Shown here: in pieces, positions 22,265 through 35,224 of the stretch | How positions within the stretch are numbered: position 1 is the first letter of the stretch | How the letters are laid out: each line of letters opens with the position of its first letter | Assembly (NCBI GenBank): GCA_015178975.1 | Contig: WHVD01000056.1 | Coordinates: 486,407 to 550,406 of the forward strand | From: Hysterangium stoloniferum | Lineage: Eukaryota; Basidiomycota; Agaricomycetes; Hysterangiales; Hysterangiaceae | DNA: 64,000 nucleotides | Direction: 5' to 3' | Notes under the pieces: model-generated | The model's database searches: none | Seen by the model: only the letters and a program-made list of their open reading frames with translations | Told to the model about the DNA's origin: nothing | Position numbers and translations under genes: made by a program

Positions 22265-24838
22265 TGGAATGCTGCAAAGATTGATTTGAATGCTTCTGCA
22301 TCTTTTCGCTCGTCGGCGTCAGACTGTGCACAGACTTTCCAGTCTAACCGCTCCGGAACACCGATGAGATCAGCGAGAACCATACTAAGTAGAATAAATT
22401 TCAATATTATTTCAATGTTCTAGGCCATGGAGTCCTCACCGCCCAAACTGCAAGTCAAATGGAGCTCCGGGCTTCATAATATGGATCAATGTCTTCTCAT
22501 CGGGTAGTTCCACCCGGAAATAATTCTGAGAAAGTAACGATTCTGGTGCGATATCTGCCTCCTCGATGAAATCAATCCCGAGACGTTCGGCGTGATTCCG
22601 AAATGCAGCCTCAATGCCATCGACATACTTGTTTGGAATGGGTATGACTTGGACATGGGCATGTCCGCCTTTACCTGTTAAGCGTGAAACTTCAAACGTG
22701 ACAGGCGATGCGTCATATTTGGCGTAACATTGTCGAAGGGCAGATTTAAACCTGTTTATTAGGAAATGGCTTAGACCGGATATAGCCGTGACAGCGCTGG
22801 AATGCTTACCGCCTCATTTCAGACATTATGGGTTCTGATAGATCTGTTGGCACACTTGACAAGGTAGGATAATGGGATATTGGACTAGCCAATAATGTCA
22901 ACTTTCGGAATTGACCGTTACAGTGAGAAAGATACACACACAATAAGTACATGTCCCCCACCAGGAATGGGTGCCAGTGGGGAAGGTTTTGGTGTCTGTG
23001 TTGGAGGAAGTTGCCCCTTTGGTAGGGTGACATAACATTCGCTGCCAATTGCGACGATGAGATGTTTGCTGCAAAACTTGTCAGTTTTCGGCACCAGTGA
23101 AGTCGTACACCGCTTACACCAAGTTGGGATTTGATAAACAAAACCAGCATTCGTCCGCTTTATACGGCAGTTAGAAATCGGTAAGGATGTAGACTCTCAT
23201 GTAATGGGACTCACGTTGGATCTCTCTAGGAGGACCCCGAGGGCGCGCTCTGTCCCTGGGACCACTTTGAACTATAGGGCAGTGCTGTATATAATGCTGA
23301 TCGCTGGCACAGGCTCTACAGACATATCCTTCAGGCGGCTTGCGGGTACCGTCTTCGTTCTTCTTTTGTGGACACTCTTGAATAAAATGAGCCGACTGGG
23401 AGGGGCGGAAGTTCAGCTAACAAGCGAGCGAATTACAAGAAGTCAACGAACAGATTTACAAATCCTACAGACATAACCTTCAGGCGGCGGCCCACGGGAC
23501 TTGCCACCACCGCCATCTGGCATGCGTTTTGTCTCAGCTATGGCGCGTCAGTGCTCTGTCAACCTATCGTACTACAAAACACAACATACAGCCTTTATAC
23601 CGTTTCTCAACATTACCCCAGATATGATTTTCGCCTTCTTCCAAAGTTTGTTCGAGGGGCCTTTTGCTTCCAAGCGAAGGTTCTAATGCAGTAGCCACGT
23701 AAGGATTGGGTGTGACTTTGGCCGGGGGAGGTTGCAGAGTTGTTGAAGGAGGCGCCAAAGATATCGAGAAAGCGTAAAACCACTAGTGATGAGGTTAGGC
23801 CCGAAGAAAAAAAAATCAATAATAAAACTCGCCCGTTCTTTTTTTCCTGATGCTGGGGTTGAAGTACCACCGAAATGTCCCAAACTGACAAATCGGGTGA
23901 TCCTGTTATTTTCTTCGGCCCAACAGAACGGTTCGCGTTCCCAAAACTTTCCACCGCAAGCAGTGAAGTAGTATCTAGGTTTAGTCTTGCGAACAAGCTC
24001 ATCCAGTTGGGGGGCGAGCTCGGGTTGCAGGTCGGGCGGCATCGTGGTTGCTCCTGTAGTTATGGATGTTGACCAAGTGTGAGTAAGAAGAATATCAATA
24101 TACTGGAATGAAGCGAGAGCTTTTATGCTGGCAAGAGAATTTGGATTGGACGCCATTGGATTTAAGGATGGCTGATTGAGGAGTTGTTTTAAGGTTGACG
24201 CGGTAAAGTATGGATTTGACAGGTCCTAAGATACTAGTTTGAGTGTGGGCCAAATGACAATATTTTCAATGATGGCTCACAGCACCATTTGATTTCCCGT
24301 AGAATTTCTCTGGAGCATAACTCCCACTCAGGCATGCTATTCGTAAGCCGTGCGCTGTAGAAAATACGCCAGATTTATCTGTGAGGTGTGTCAGATGGCC
24401 CTCGAAATGCCTATGGCTCTTAGCGTACTAAGGAGGTATACATTGGAGCATATCTGTCCCCCAGTCTTCTCAACTTTTTCGATAACTGTCCGGGGCAGAG
24501 GATGTTCGCCTTGCATGACATACACCTGAAGTGGAACTTTGCTACCTTCTCAGTAACCGATAAAGATATGAAGAGTATTCTTACCTTCTAGCTTTTCATT
24601 TAAGAGATCTGATAGTTCACCTTCTTGCAAGCCCTCTGTGGAGGGTCCAAAGAAATCTCCTGTTGCGAGAACGGCCTCGAACTTGCCATGTTTCTGGTCG
24701 ATGGCTTTGATCTTGGAAAATAGATTTTGAAAGGAGCCCAAAGCAGAGCCGACAGCGAGACTATATAAACAGTATGTTATTACATTGAGTATGTACAGTA
24801 AAGACAGCTATTCCATCTTACATTTTAAGGGTGGCCAT
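22249..24838 (-). CDS. CWF19-like protein (Drn1/CWF19L1 family) with two CCHC zinc knuckles
   Basis: Spliceosome-associated factor of the family that helps lariat debranching. Thirteen exons: 24822-24838, 24585-24760, 24429-24548, 24281-24378, 23833-24225, 23617-23782, 23452-23537, 23215-23395, 23118-23157, 22940-23068, 22810-22884, 22440-22751, 22249-22384; 642 residues. The N-terminal metallophosphatase-like part has MATLKILAVGSALGSFQNLF and LATGDFFGP. Two knuckles of form CX2CX4HX4C follow (YVCRICKSSAHFIQEC, YVCRACASDQHYIQHC), then DECWFCLSNP and the CwfJ C-terminal HIT-like part with GGHAHVQVIPIP. The intron after residue GKKER starts with GC (donor at 23832, minus strand). Neighbouring exon junctions were chosen for frame and family match; the one before the first knuckle is least certain. 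Confidence 0.87.
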
Positions 24839-26314
24839 AAGTTACGGTTTTCGGTGGTCACGGTCACACTTGACGTATGATAAAAATGTAATTGGGTCCC
24901 GCACGCAAGCCAGAAATGCACTAGCGCTTCCAACGTTCGAATTTCTCCGTACGTAAGTACTTGAGCAGTAACGTTAAACTAGGTGCTAGTCGATTAATAC
25001 TGCCTGCGTGGTACCCGTCCGGCACCATGTTTCCAGCGGAACGATCAATGCTTGATGCTGAGCCTTTTTACTTACCTTTTACTACCTATTATTTGACGAA
25101 ATCCATCCATATTCTCAAATAATCCTAGAAATTATCTTTTGTTTATTCACCCATCCTGTTTAACATTTCAGATCAGGTTCACACAATACCAAAACTAATA
25201 ATAAAAATCCACGGTACTAAAAATATTTCAGTGTTATATACCATATTGTTTCGGTTGGAGCAAAACCGCAGTTGTACTGCGTATCATAACCCTCACCTCA
25301 CGTGCACGTCTACCAAATCATATCATAGCTCTGTCACTGAGGCTGGATAGATTCTCTTTCGTAATGACCGTCACTGCTTTTTCGGATTGTATCACGAGGA
25401 AATGAAATGACATACAAGAAGTCCATGCGCAGCGGATGAATGGAACATCTAGTCTGTGTCGAACGGCAACGTTGGGGAACGGCCTTTATTGTCATGTCCA
25501 TTCCTGTTGATTCGCCTACGATCGCCTTACGATTGATATTGCTGAGCCTGACATGGATAATGTATAGTGCAGCACAATAAGCCGAAAACGTCTCGAATTG
25601 CCTTCCTGGGTTGGGCACGAGGCCAGCAGTTCTACCAAATCAGGCGAGTCATATAGAGTTTGGAGTGCAGACCGTGGTATCGGATGCTTTGTTCACTTCG
25701 CCATCGCTTCCAAGGTTTTCTATTTATAATTGAGTATCAACACAGCCACTTTCCAGGGCTCGTATTTCTCTGCAACTGGGATGCCTCAGCGCATGAAGCG
25801 AGCCATAACATTTCGACAGAGAGTATTGTTTCTGAATTTATCATGCCCCAACGTTTGTGGTGGATGTGGCGAACATGCCAGTAATGTCAATCTTGTTCTC
25901 TGAAAATTTTGTAGCGCCAGCACTGTCTGGCACTAGGCCGGGTTACCGTTCATCACCCAAGGTAAAACAATAAGGACTATTTGGGCCTACTGCTTTCTCT
26001 CCTTTTGGAACAACAATTGGATCGGTTTAAGATCTGTCTCTATAATATGCTCCTAGCTGCCTTACCCTCAGACCAGTAACAGTTTTTCCGGTCCACTCTC
26101 ACGTTTATAGTATCTCATAAAACTCTCTCAGACCACTTCCACCGTCAACACCCCTCTTCCCTCCGCACAATCAACCCCACTACATAGCGGTGGATATTCT
26201 ACGCAGCGGGGTAAAACAACACCCCTAATAACCAACATTTATTCTCGACTGGCACAAAAACCCCTATCTTCGGATTTGTTTAATAGTAGTTGACAGGATA
26301 CGACACGACACAAT
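24839..26314. other. 1.5-kb intergenic region
   Basis: Upstream regions of the CWF19-like and Clp1-like genes. Short frames at 25334-25618 (minus) and 25660-25884 (plus) have no recognisable motif or splice context. An AT-rich tract spans 25070-25260. I see no repeat or RNA gene. Confidence 0.4.
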
Positions 26315-27489
26315 ATGTCTCACAGTGAAGAAATGCGGACTACGTCTGAGGTGACTACCATGATTTCGTCTTCTCCATCTAGCGGCTCCGAGTCCTCTTC
26401 ACCAATGTCAAGCCCAACCACTTTCACCCCCAAACCGTTTCCCCCGCCTGCCTTGAAAGACATCCCTGAGAGCTATATTGTGTCCCAAGTGCGCTGATAT
26501 CTGCGGATTGCTTTAACTTTAATCGGTATTGATATTGTCACAGCTACACCGTCTGGCTTCTCACTACTGGGATAGGCCTGAAACTGCTGATTGCACTCTC
26601 AGTGAGTCCTCTCGTACATTATCTTACAGCCTTACAGAACCTATGGTCAAGTTATTCCATGCGACGTTAACACTAAGGCTGTTCCCTCTCCGCCGACTTC
26701 AGACCCCTTGACAACAGGGCCTTTTGCCAACACCATAAGCAAACACTCCCGAAGGGAAAACGAACCTCTGGGGAATGCTCGCAGAATGGTACTGAAGGTA
26801 CTGGGCTTATCGATCGATGGCTCCTGGATACATGTTAATGATGGCACTGAAAAAATTCCTAGCTTCACCAGCAGTATCTGTCCGCGCAGTCCGCATTCAT
26901 ACGCGCCCTTTTCAGTGGGTCCTCTCCAGTGGGCATCAATGCGGCATTGATAGGTTCGGTCAGCCTCCCGGCAACTCCCCTCACCGCCACATTCCCGCAG
27001 TGTTCCCTAGCCCCGGACCCGCCCATCTCACATCTTGCTCCTGGCGCGTTTCCCTTACATCCCTCTCGCCGGCCCCGTATTCTTCCATCTTCCCGAGTGA
27101 ACCATCCCGTCGTTTTTCTCCCGGTTCCGGATTCTGTTTCTATACCCCACTTGATCCATTTTCTTTATTTCGGAAGCTTCGACTACATGGAGGACTGTTT
27201 GCACAGGGGCGTCGTGACCTGGCATGGTATCGTACGGAATGTCGAATATCTTGGTTTGAGGGTGGAGTTGAAGGCGGCACTGGGCAGATATTACAGGCGT
27301 TGGCTCAAACCAAACGCTTTGGGCGCGGTCGAGATAAATAGCTTGCCTCTGGATGAAAGTGACGACGAGGAAGAGGACGACGAACACGAAACGCCAGAGC
27401 TGTCAACCAAGGCTGATACATCGGAAGGTGAAGATGAGATCCACTTCGCCACGCTTCCTCCGAAGCCAGTTACACCGCCTCTTCCGTAG
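26315..27489 (+). CDS. Clp1-like (clampless) protein
   Basis: Resembles the basidiomycete Clp1 family; in Coprinopsis, Clp1 is needed for clamp-cell formation on the dikaryon. Exons 26315-26488, 26544-26601, 26652-26797 and 26863-27489 give 334 residues. Ser/Pro-rich N-terminus, then IPESYIVSQLHRLASHYWDRPETADCTLIIPCDV, which I recognise only loosely from the family, NARRMVLKLHQQYLSAQSAFIRALFSG, HPVVFLPVPDS, LYFGSFDYMEDCLHRG and GIVRNVEYLGL, ending in an acidic tail. The middle reads like a divergent BTB-type fold. The second intron must use the acceptor at 26651 (CAAG), not the two closer CAG sites, to keep frame. The family call rests on recall and is moderate. Confidence 0.6.
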
Positions 27490-28241
27490 CTGTTGCTGTG
27501 CCGTAATGGCACACACAAGCAAAGCTGTGAGTGACTCAACACCATGTATGATTGGGATAGTCAACCTAACCGTGGCAACAGCTCATCTTTCCAGAATGAT
27601 CTGAATGGGATGATTTTGGATTTTTATCGTGCCCTCTCACTGTATTTTTAATTTTTATGGCAGAGTATCATGGGTTGTTGTATTTTCACCAAGTCCCAAT
27701 AGAATTGTATCTGTCGCAGATTTTGTCGCAGAAACGTTTGCTATACTATATATTTAGTGACAAGACAATAATTAGGCCCTTGGGGCCCCAAATTTGGCTG
27801 TCGCCTCCGGCCCAGATCGTCACTAGATACATTCTCTGACTTGTATACGATCTCATAATCATATTAACATTCGACCAGCCAACTTCTGTATGCCAAATAC
27901 CGCCAGCCACAGCCTAGGATCTTTTAGGATCTTGTAGACTTCCCCTGTCATATGGTCGTGACTTACACTTCATCAGTATATTTGATCAACTTGAAAGCAC
28001 AGTTCAGGGTAATCAGGCTAGTCCGTGCAAATATAGTTTCATATTCGTTCACGCATTGGATGCGCCGGACCCAGCAATCAAAATATTAATTGCAATCAGG
28101 CTGAGCGTAGAGCCCTTCCAATGATTCTCACTACAGCCAGCGGCACGAAAAGCGCCCGTGTTCTTATACCGCCATTAACAACGCTATCACTTCTTTTTTT
28201 TTGTCGACCACATCGTCAGCTTGCATTCTTTCCCAGTAACC
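27490..28241. other. Intergenic region
   Basis: AT-rich, no convincing frame. A direct repeat of GGATCTT occurs near 27918-27933. Holds the Clp1-like 3' end and the YTH gene promoter. Confidence 0.4.
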
Positions 28242-31056
28242 ATGTCTTCCCCTTCCCTACCCCATCCTATATCCCCTCCCCCAGTTCCTCCCTCCCCACC
28301 TCCCAATGCGTCGGGGGCTGGAGGTGTCCGACGGTACCATACCATTTCTACTCATGGTCGTTCTGGACGGGGTGCATCTAGGGTGCCGATATCTGAAGAA
28401 AACGGAGAATCGACTGTAGCGCAAGAGGACGAGTATGTTGTTCCGAGTGGCGAATGGGTCGCCCCGGGCGTTGGGGCTGTCGGCGAGAAAAATACGAGTC
28501 TTCATCGCCAGGCGTCCCTTCCGACCAAATACCGAGGTATCGTTGTCTTTTTGCATGTCTTTCTATCGTGACGAGTTCATTCCTTTGTCATGTTGGCACA
28601 GGCTATCAATCGCAATCTAGGCAATCGGGGTCATCTACCCCATTACGAGGCCTGAACAGCCTCTCTGCAATCCAGGCAGAGCATGGCATCGACGGGGAGG
28701 CTGAGGAGGAATGGGAGGCAGAAATGAGAGGTCTAAGAGAGGCAGAGGAGGAGGTAAATTACCGCTGGTTCTTCTCAATCTTGTTAGAACTGACTGTTGG
28801 TTTTGCGGCATTTTTTATATTCGTTGACTTTGCTCCATTCCGATCAGGCAGATGCAGCTTTATTAGCTCAACATCTATCCCATCAGCAGGCAGTGGATGC
28901 AAGTCAGCCCCAGTCGGCAGACCGACCTCGTTCACCGTCGTTTGGTCACACTGACACACCTTCACCTCCTCCCGTTTCTGCTGGTATGGGTGTTCGCAGG
29001 CATCAGTCGCTGACTTATGGGGCAGCCCAATCTAAGGGTGCTGGCCTCAAGCGGTCTGGGACACTTGCAGGTCCTAAACCTCGCAGAAATAACACCATTG
29101 GTCTCGGGGATACAGTTGCAGGATTGGCAGGACCGGAAAGCCCCAATCCACCAGATGTCGAAGAGAACTTCGTGGAGGAGGGCTACGAGGATGAGGAATA
29201 CTTTGACCAACAGCCCGCCGCCACACAGCAATCCCAGGGTCAGAGTTTCCCTGGGAGCCCTTGGAATCCGCCAACTAATGAGTGGCGTGCACCCAACGTC
29301 ATCGGGTCTCCGAATGCAGGCTACGGCAACCACATGCAAAGCAATTCCGGCATCGATGATGTGCAGCGCGCGCTCTCTGCGCTTGAACTGTCTTCGTCTG
29401 GCTCTCCGAGAGGAACGCCGCAGGTCATGCAAATGGGCACATTGCCGGGTCATGGCCAACCGCCCCGTTTCGGTAGTAATAACCCTGCGGGAAGAGGGGC
29501 TAACCCTTCGGGAAGCGGACAACGTTCCACTGATGCCAGGTTGGTCACCGATGCTGATGCTCAATTATTTGCTTCAACTCTCTATAATACTAGCCAAATG
29601 CCGCAAAACATAGGGGGACAAGGATATCTTGGTGCATTTAACAACGCAAGCTATGTTCCACCTATAGGACACGGTGCTCCGGGTCAACAAGGTGGTAATC
29701 GCACACCGAGTGGTATGGGTATGCATAATACAAGCGGAAGCCGCGCTCATCAGCAGGGACATGACCAAGGGCAAATGGTTCCAAGCCAAAGCGATGATCG
29801 TACATCATCTACGGGCAGTGGGATCTGGGAGCAGAGAGACCGTATTCTCTCTAGCCGTTCCTCCAACCCCAATTTGCAGTACCAGAATCAATTTGGTCAG
29901 GCCTGGAACAATCAAAATGGACCACCTCCTGTCCCTGTGATTCCGTCACAATATTTGCAGCAGCAACAGCAGCAAGCGCCGAGGCTTGGGGCAATGTCTA
30001 ATTATGGCGGGGGACATGGTCCACCCGGAAACAACGGTGGCCAAGTGCCAAATAATAATAACCAGTATAGCAATCAGAATCCTCCGGCTACTAGTGGCAC
30101 GCCTATTGATATCCCGAGTCTTATTGCAACAAAAGGTTATAATCCAACTAATTTCGAGATTCGGCCAAACTTTGCACGATACTTTGTTATCAAGTCGTAC
30201 ACTGAAGATGATGTGCACAAATCTCTCAAATATGAAATTTGGAGCTCTACCGATCCGGGCAACAAGAGGCTGGACAAAGCGTTCAAAGAATGTAATGGAC
30301 GGGGACCTATTTACCTGTTTTTCAGTGTTAACGCTAGGTGCGTCCACGATATATGTCTCGATAGGTACATATGTCAATCATTGATTGGTGTCTTCACCAT
30401 AGTGGTCACTTCTGCGGTATGGCTGAAATGTTAACTGCTGTAGATTATACACGAAGCAGCACGGTCTGGGCATCCGACAAGTGGAAGGGTGTGTTCAAGG
30501 TCCGATGGATTTTCGTCAGGGATATTCCTAATGCAAATTTGCGACACATTCGACTTAAGTAAGTGAGCATATGGCCCCTGTCGACAGCGATGGTTGACCA
30601 TCACTTTCCTAGCAACACGCAAGAACGCAAACCAGTTACGAATTCCCGAGATACCCAAGAGCTTCTTCCCGAAGCTGGCCATGAAATGCTCCGCATATTT
30701 TTCACTCACCCTGCTCGAACCTCCTTACTACAAGATTTTGCTTATTACGAGGTCTGTGACTATTATATCGTTTTGCTGTACTACTTTACAATTATTACCA
30801 TTCGTAGCTTCAGTCCATCCAGAAGGTTACTCCTCCTCAACCTTCGGCCAGCCCCTCTCCTTCTCAGGTGCCACAGTCTCCGCCACAGAATTTCCAAATG
30901 CCGGGCCCAAATGTCCCGATATACAGCACCGCCCAGCATCTCCCTGCGCCTATGCCCATGGTACAAGGCCAATACCTACAAAATGTGATGCGTAACCCTA
31001 GCCCCATTCCTTCTGGGGGATACGGCCTCCCCAACTCAAACAACAACAATTACTAG
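28242..31056 (+). CDS. YTH-domain m6A RNA reader, YTHDF type
   Basis: Cytoplasmic-type reader of N6-methyladenosine in mRNA. Exons 28242-28536, 28602-28753, 28848-30337, 30403-30558, 30613-30751, 30808-31056 give 826 residues. A long low-complexity region rich in Ser, Pro, Gln, Asn and Gly ([20 protein letters not shown]) precedes the C-terminal YTH domain: [69 protein letters not shown], and [17 protein letters not shown]. The three tryptophans that form the methyl-A cage in YTHDF proteins are all present (IWSS, TVW, KWKG). The sequence is closer to human YTHDF than to YTHDC1 across the domain. The end is a short Pro/Asn-rich tail. Start is the first ATG of a continuous frame. Confidence 0.93.
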
Positions 31057-31584
31057 GGGAATTCTCATTCTACCGTGTATAACAGGTCAAAATTGCATAT
31101 GCGATCGCAATCATTCCAATGCCATTTTCTTTCCACCTATTCGCGTAATGTCTGCTCATCTGTGTTACAGCCCATGTACCCGTATCCCGTATCATGCACG
31201 TTTTGGTTCCTCTCTCTTTCTGCATCTTAATCTGTCGTTGTTTCTATTCCCCGCAATTTGTTCGATGATGGACTGGGATGGGTGGGATAAATGTTTTAAC
31301 AATGGACGGGGACTGGATTCTAGATCGTGCATCTTGTTTTCGCGCACTTGAAGTACTGAATGTCTACATGTAACGACCATTTCTTAGCAAAATAAAGATC
31401 GCCTTTTCGTCGATTTTGAAATAGTAGGGATCGGAACTTGCCTGGAAAGCGGACAACTCCGACAATCGATTTTTAAGGTTGACGCACATGGTGTTTGCAA
31501 TTCATGTCACGGTATACATATAATAGTCTTAAACGTGAGATATCTCGAGCGTAAGTAGTGCCTCCTTTCTATCAGATACCCATC
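31057..31584. other. Intergenic region
   Basis: 3' region of the YTH gene with a possible polyadenylation signal AATAAA near 31390, then the short promoter of the histidine phosphatase gene. No gene seen. Confidence 0.4.
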
Positions 31585-32429
31585 ATGGCTTCTACATTGG
31601 TATATTTTGTACGACACGGCCAGACATCAGACAATGTCCTTGGGATCATACAGGGACAGAAGGATACAGCGCTTGACGAAACTGGAGTGCGACAAGCCAG
31701 CGACGTGGCAGAAGCCTTGAAAAATGTCAAATTTGATCTCGCATTTACGAGCGACTTGATCAGAGCAGTGGATGTAAATGCTACGTTTCGATATAGTTAT
31801 AAAGGCGTCTTCATAAATCTGAACGCAGACTGCCAATGCCATCCTGGACTACCATCCCACCGTAAATCTGACAAAGCTGGAAGTACTCCGGGAAAGGGTG
31901 CGTTGCAAGCTTCCTTATTCCGCGCCTCAGTTTTTCACATGGTAGTTCGAACACGGTTAGTACATGGGCACGCTTCAGGGAGAAACATTCAGAAAGGGAA
32001 TGAGACTTGTCAACGAGTCGGTGGAGAAGGACGCCGTGTTCACCCAGCGGACGATGCACTTTTGGGATGAGATACTCCTCCCGTCTGTGCAGAAGATACG
32101 CCGTGACACCCCGTCGAATATACTGGTTGTGAGCCATGGCGGGTTTATCAGTACGTGCTCGGCGCTGCGTGGAGTCGCCTGCTCACCGCCTTTGAATAGG
32201 CACGTTTGTCCGTGCGGCGATGAATAATAAAGGCGTTGTTCCGGCTTCAGGGGTGAAGATAAACTGGTGTCCCAACATAAGCTTGACGACTATAGAAGTC
32301 CGGCATGACGGCTCCAGCGTGCTGCATAGCTTTGGAGATGTATCACATGTACCTGAACGAGAGAGCGTCATTGTAGGGAATGTGGATGAGTTGAAGACAG
32401 TTAATGGGCTGTATCATGGTGGAAATTAA
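31585..32429 (+). CDS. Histidine phosphatase (phosphoglycerate mutase-like) family protein
   Basis: Exons 31585-31773, 31829-31897, 31961-32150, 32200-32429 give 225 residues. The catalytic RHG motif is at the N-terminus (YFVRHGQTSDN), followed by the conserved LTSDL-type segment as FTSDLIRAVD, MGTLQGETF, and the second catalytic His in LVVSHGGFIST. This pattern fits small cytosolic phosphatases of the TIGAR / fructose-2,6-bisphosphatase-like branch, but the substrate cannot be assigned. The third intron takes donor GTACGT right after ATCA so that SHGGFISTFVRAAM is kept. An in-frame ATG at 31558 would add nine residues; I prefer 31585 because MASTLVYFVRHG is the usual start layout. Confidence 0.85.
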
Positions 32430-32450
32430 TAGAAGTACATATTAAGTGCA

Positions 32451-32490
32451 GCCAAGTGGAGCCAAGTGGAGCCAAGTGTAGCCAAGCAGC
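32451..32490 (+). repeat. 10-bp tandem repeat, four units
   Basis: GCCAAGTGGA is repeated at 32451, 32461, 32471 (one change) and 32481 (decayed). It lies just after the histidine phosphatase stop codon and before the exchanger gene. Confidence 0.85.
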
Positions 32491-32607
32491 TAAGTGGGCT
32501 GTTTCGCCTGCTCGGCTGTGACGGCCCGGCCAAACCAGCCAGTTCACTGGTTTGGGTATAGTGTGCAAAACCCCTTGTAGCAACCACCTTACTCATCTTC
32601 ACCTAGT

Positions 32608-34841
32608 ATGCCATCCGAAAGGTCACCTCTTTTAGACAGTGGAAATGGACACCAAAATGCTTCTGAAAGATCATTTGGCGGTCGCGTAGTTGCCTTCATG
32701 AAGGGTGAAGGGGAGCCTGGGTTTCCCGCGTCTTATTATTATTTTTTCTTCTCATCCTGGTTTAACCTCTTCCTCATTTTCGTCCCATTGAGTGGGTTAT
32801 CTCACTATCTAAAATGGGACGCGGGTTTGCGATTTGTGTTCTCCTTCCTCGCAATTATTCCCCTTGCCAAGGTAGGCTCGACTTTCTTCAAGCCAAATTT
32901 GTTTCTACATTTCACCCATCCAGTTGATTGGGCAAGCCACTGAAGAAATGTCGTACACACTTGGTGACACCCTTTCTGGACTTCTAAATGCTTCGTTTGG
33001 GAACGCAGTATGTCACGCTACTCTAATCAGATTGTCCTTTATCAATCAATTTGTAGGTCGAAATCATCGTGGGTATTGCCGCTCTTCTCCAAAGTTCGTT
33101 CTATCTTCGCTTGTCACTTGCACAGCTTTTGAAGATAGTGCTTTTTTTCACACCCCTCAGACCAAGTCCGCATTGTGCAAACATCTGTGAGCTTGGAGAT
33201 GATCACTATAACGCCGTGTGACTAAATCACATTGGAGATGCTGGGCTCCATTCTGGGGAACATTCTGCTTGTTCTGGGGTCTTCCTTTATCGCAGGTGGC
33301 TTCCGAGACTTAGAGAGCAATTTCCAGGTCACGGCTGCCCAAACGTGAGTAAATCTCACCAGCCATCTATGTTTAAAATTTTCATGTCTTTATATATATA
33401 TAGTTCAGCGTCTGTATGTCGTGTTTTAATGATTAAAAAATCCTAATATTTACACATGTCCGTTGCAGTTGATGACCTTAGGGTGTATTAGTAAGGATAT
33501 TAGCATCATCTACAATGTCCCCGATGAATGTATAACTCGCAGCCCTCGTCATTCCCGCGGCGTATCGGTCCTCTAAATTACCTTCAAATTCATCATCCAG
33601 TGACCCCCTGAACAAACTCCTTTCTTCTGCCGGTATCTCGGACGAAGCGGACGCCGGCTTATTGACTATCTCAAGAGGAACAGCCATCGTTTTATTAATC
33701 GTTTATGCATCATATATGTGTTTTCAGGTGCGGGAGGATGATCAGCACAAAAAATACATACCAATTTGATAATATTTTTTCTAGCTTAAAACACATGCAC
33801 ACCTCTTCCATCCTAGAAATGAGCCTGAGAGCACTGGCGCCGAGTCGGAGGAACGTGGCCCGAGCATGAGCACGTTTGCGGCGGCAACAGCGTACGTTTA
33901 AATCCATGCGTCGAGTGTTTCGATATAAATAACTCCATTCAGTTTACTCCTGGTAACGGTAATAACTTCCTTCTGTGCAGATTGGCGTAAGTTTCGTAAG
34001 TTTCGTCTCGGAACCTCAATTCTGACACTGTCCCTGGCATGTAGTTGTATCATCAATCGAAGAGACGGCAGACCGTTATCACATTTCCAAAGCATTCATT
34101 GGGTACGCATCGTATTCGTACTTGGGGACTAATACTCAATCCCCCTCAGACTGATTTTGATTCCCATTGTCGCGAATGCAGCCGAACACACAACGTAACT
34201 ATCTTAACATCTATAGGCCTCGTCCAGCCCGATTGATATCCTCGTATCAGATCCATTTGGATGGCCTTGCGTGGCAGATATGAGTTGACCATTGGAATCT
34301 GTGTTGGGAGTTCCATTGTGAGAAGTCTCGTGCTCTAGGCTAGATCTTGTACTGAGGGATGACAGCAAATCGCTCTTTTTGTTGTACCTCTCCTTGTCCT
34401 CGTCGGCTGGATGTATGTGGTTTCATTGCATTACTTGTGGCCTGAAGTTGACTTTTTATTTGAAGATCTGGACATGAGCTTACTCTATTCTTTGCCGATT
34501 TCGAGGTATGCCATCCTGTTTTGCACCATCTTGATCTAACGTATTCGCATATAACCAGACAATTGTATTGTTCATGTCTGTTGTATTGGTCGACCTGCTT
34601 ATTATGTATGCCCTTTGTTCATGCTGCATGCGGCGTGGTTTGCTTATTGTGAACTATTTAGGGATGGGAAATCCAATTATATGGAAGGTCTTATGTGAGT
34701 TTCACCCATGTATCTCTGGTTTTGTTCCCTGACATCATTTAGGCTCGTCGCACTATACTTCGTGATTGCGCTTGCATGTGAGTGTCTCGACACTGGGGCT
34801 GTCATTTAGAGCTTACAAATTCTCCAGTCTGGGTTTCATAA
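32608..34841 (+). CDS. Vacuolar Ca2+/H+ exchanger (VCX1/CAX family)
   Basis: Proton-driven calcium antiporter of the vacuole membrane. About 16 short exons give about 422 residues; the first are 32608-32871 and 32924-33007. The two inverted halves of the family are visible: the first signature GNAVEIIVGIAALLQ and the second ANAAEHTTSIWMAL, each with the acidic residue that binds calcium, then ELTIGICVGSSIQIALFVVPLLVLVGW. Hydrophobic segments match about 11 membrane spans, with a hydrophilic central loop containing an acidic stretch. The N-terminal 45 residues are cytosolic and Ser-rich. The C-terminus YFVIALAFWVS ends at TAA 34839. All junctions use GT-AG ends and keep frame, so the gene looks intact. 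Confidence 0.92.
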
Positions 34842-35224
34842 AACCGATTTTTGGACGTCTCAATTCGGATCCCGGGTACCGCTTCTGCATTGCCTGTTTA
34901 GTATATTTCCCAGCCCATATCGGGAAGAACAGAGTTCTTTTCGACAACCTATGAGATTCCAAACGTATACCTATCTTTTATTTTAACATATTGTAATGAT
35001 TCAAATTTTTGGATAAAAAACAAGTATCTACAGTTCTTTCCAACGACTTGTGTAGCGTTTCAATTACCTCTATAAAAGTATATACTCTTGGGATTCTATT
35101 CTTTCAAATGAACTGGAGGTAAAATACGACATGATGATGTCGATAGACAGCGCGTGCGATACAACAACTTGATCTGTATTATGCTGAATATAATATAAAA
35201 TAAAGAACAGGTGTCAATATGCGA
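34842..35224. other. Convergent intergenic region
   Basis: AT-rich DNA between the exchanger and Gtr1 stop codons. No frame or repeat of note. Confidence 0.4.

Noticed and set aside
26602-26629. A 28-nt intron in the Clp1-like gene
   Set aside because: It leads to a stop in the next exon; a 50-nt intron with acceptor at 26651 gives the family-like sequence.
28962-29564. 200-codon minus-strand and 198-codon alternative plus-strand frames in the YTH gene
   Set aside because: Shadows of the low-complexity region; the YTH frame alone continues into a conserved domain.
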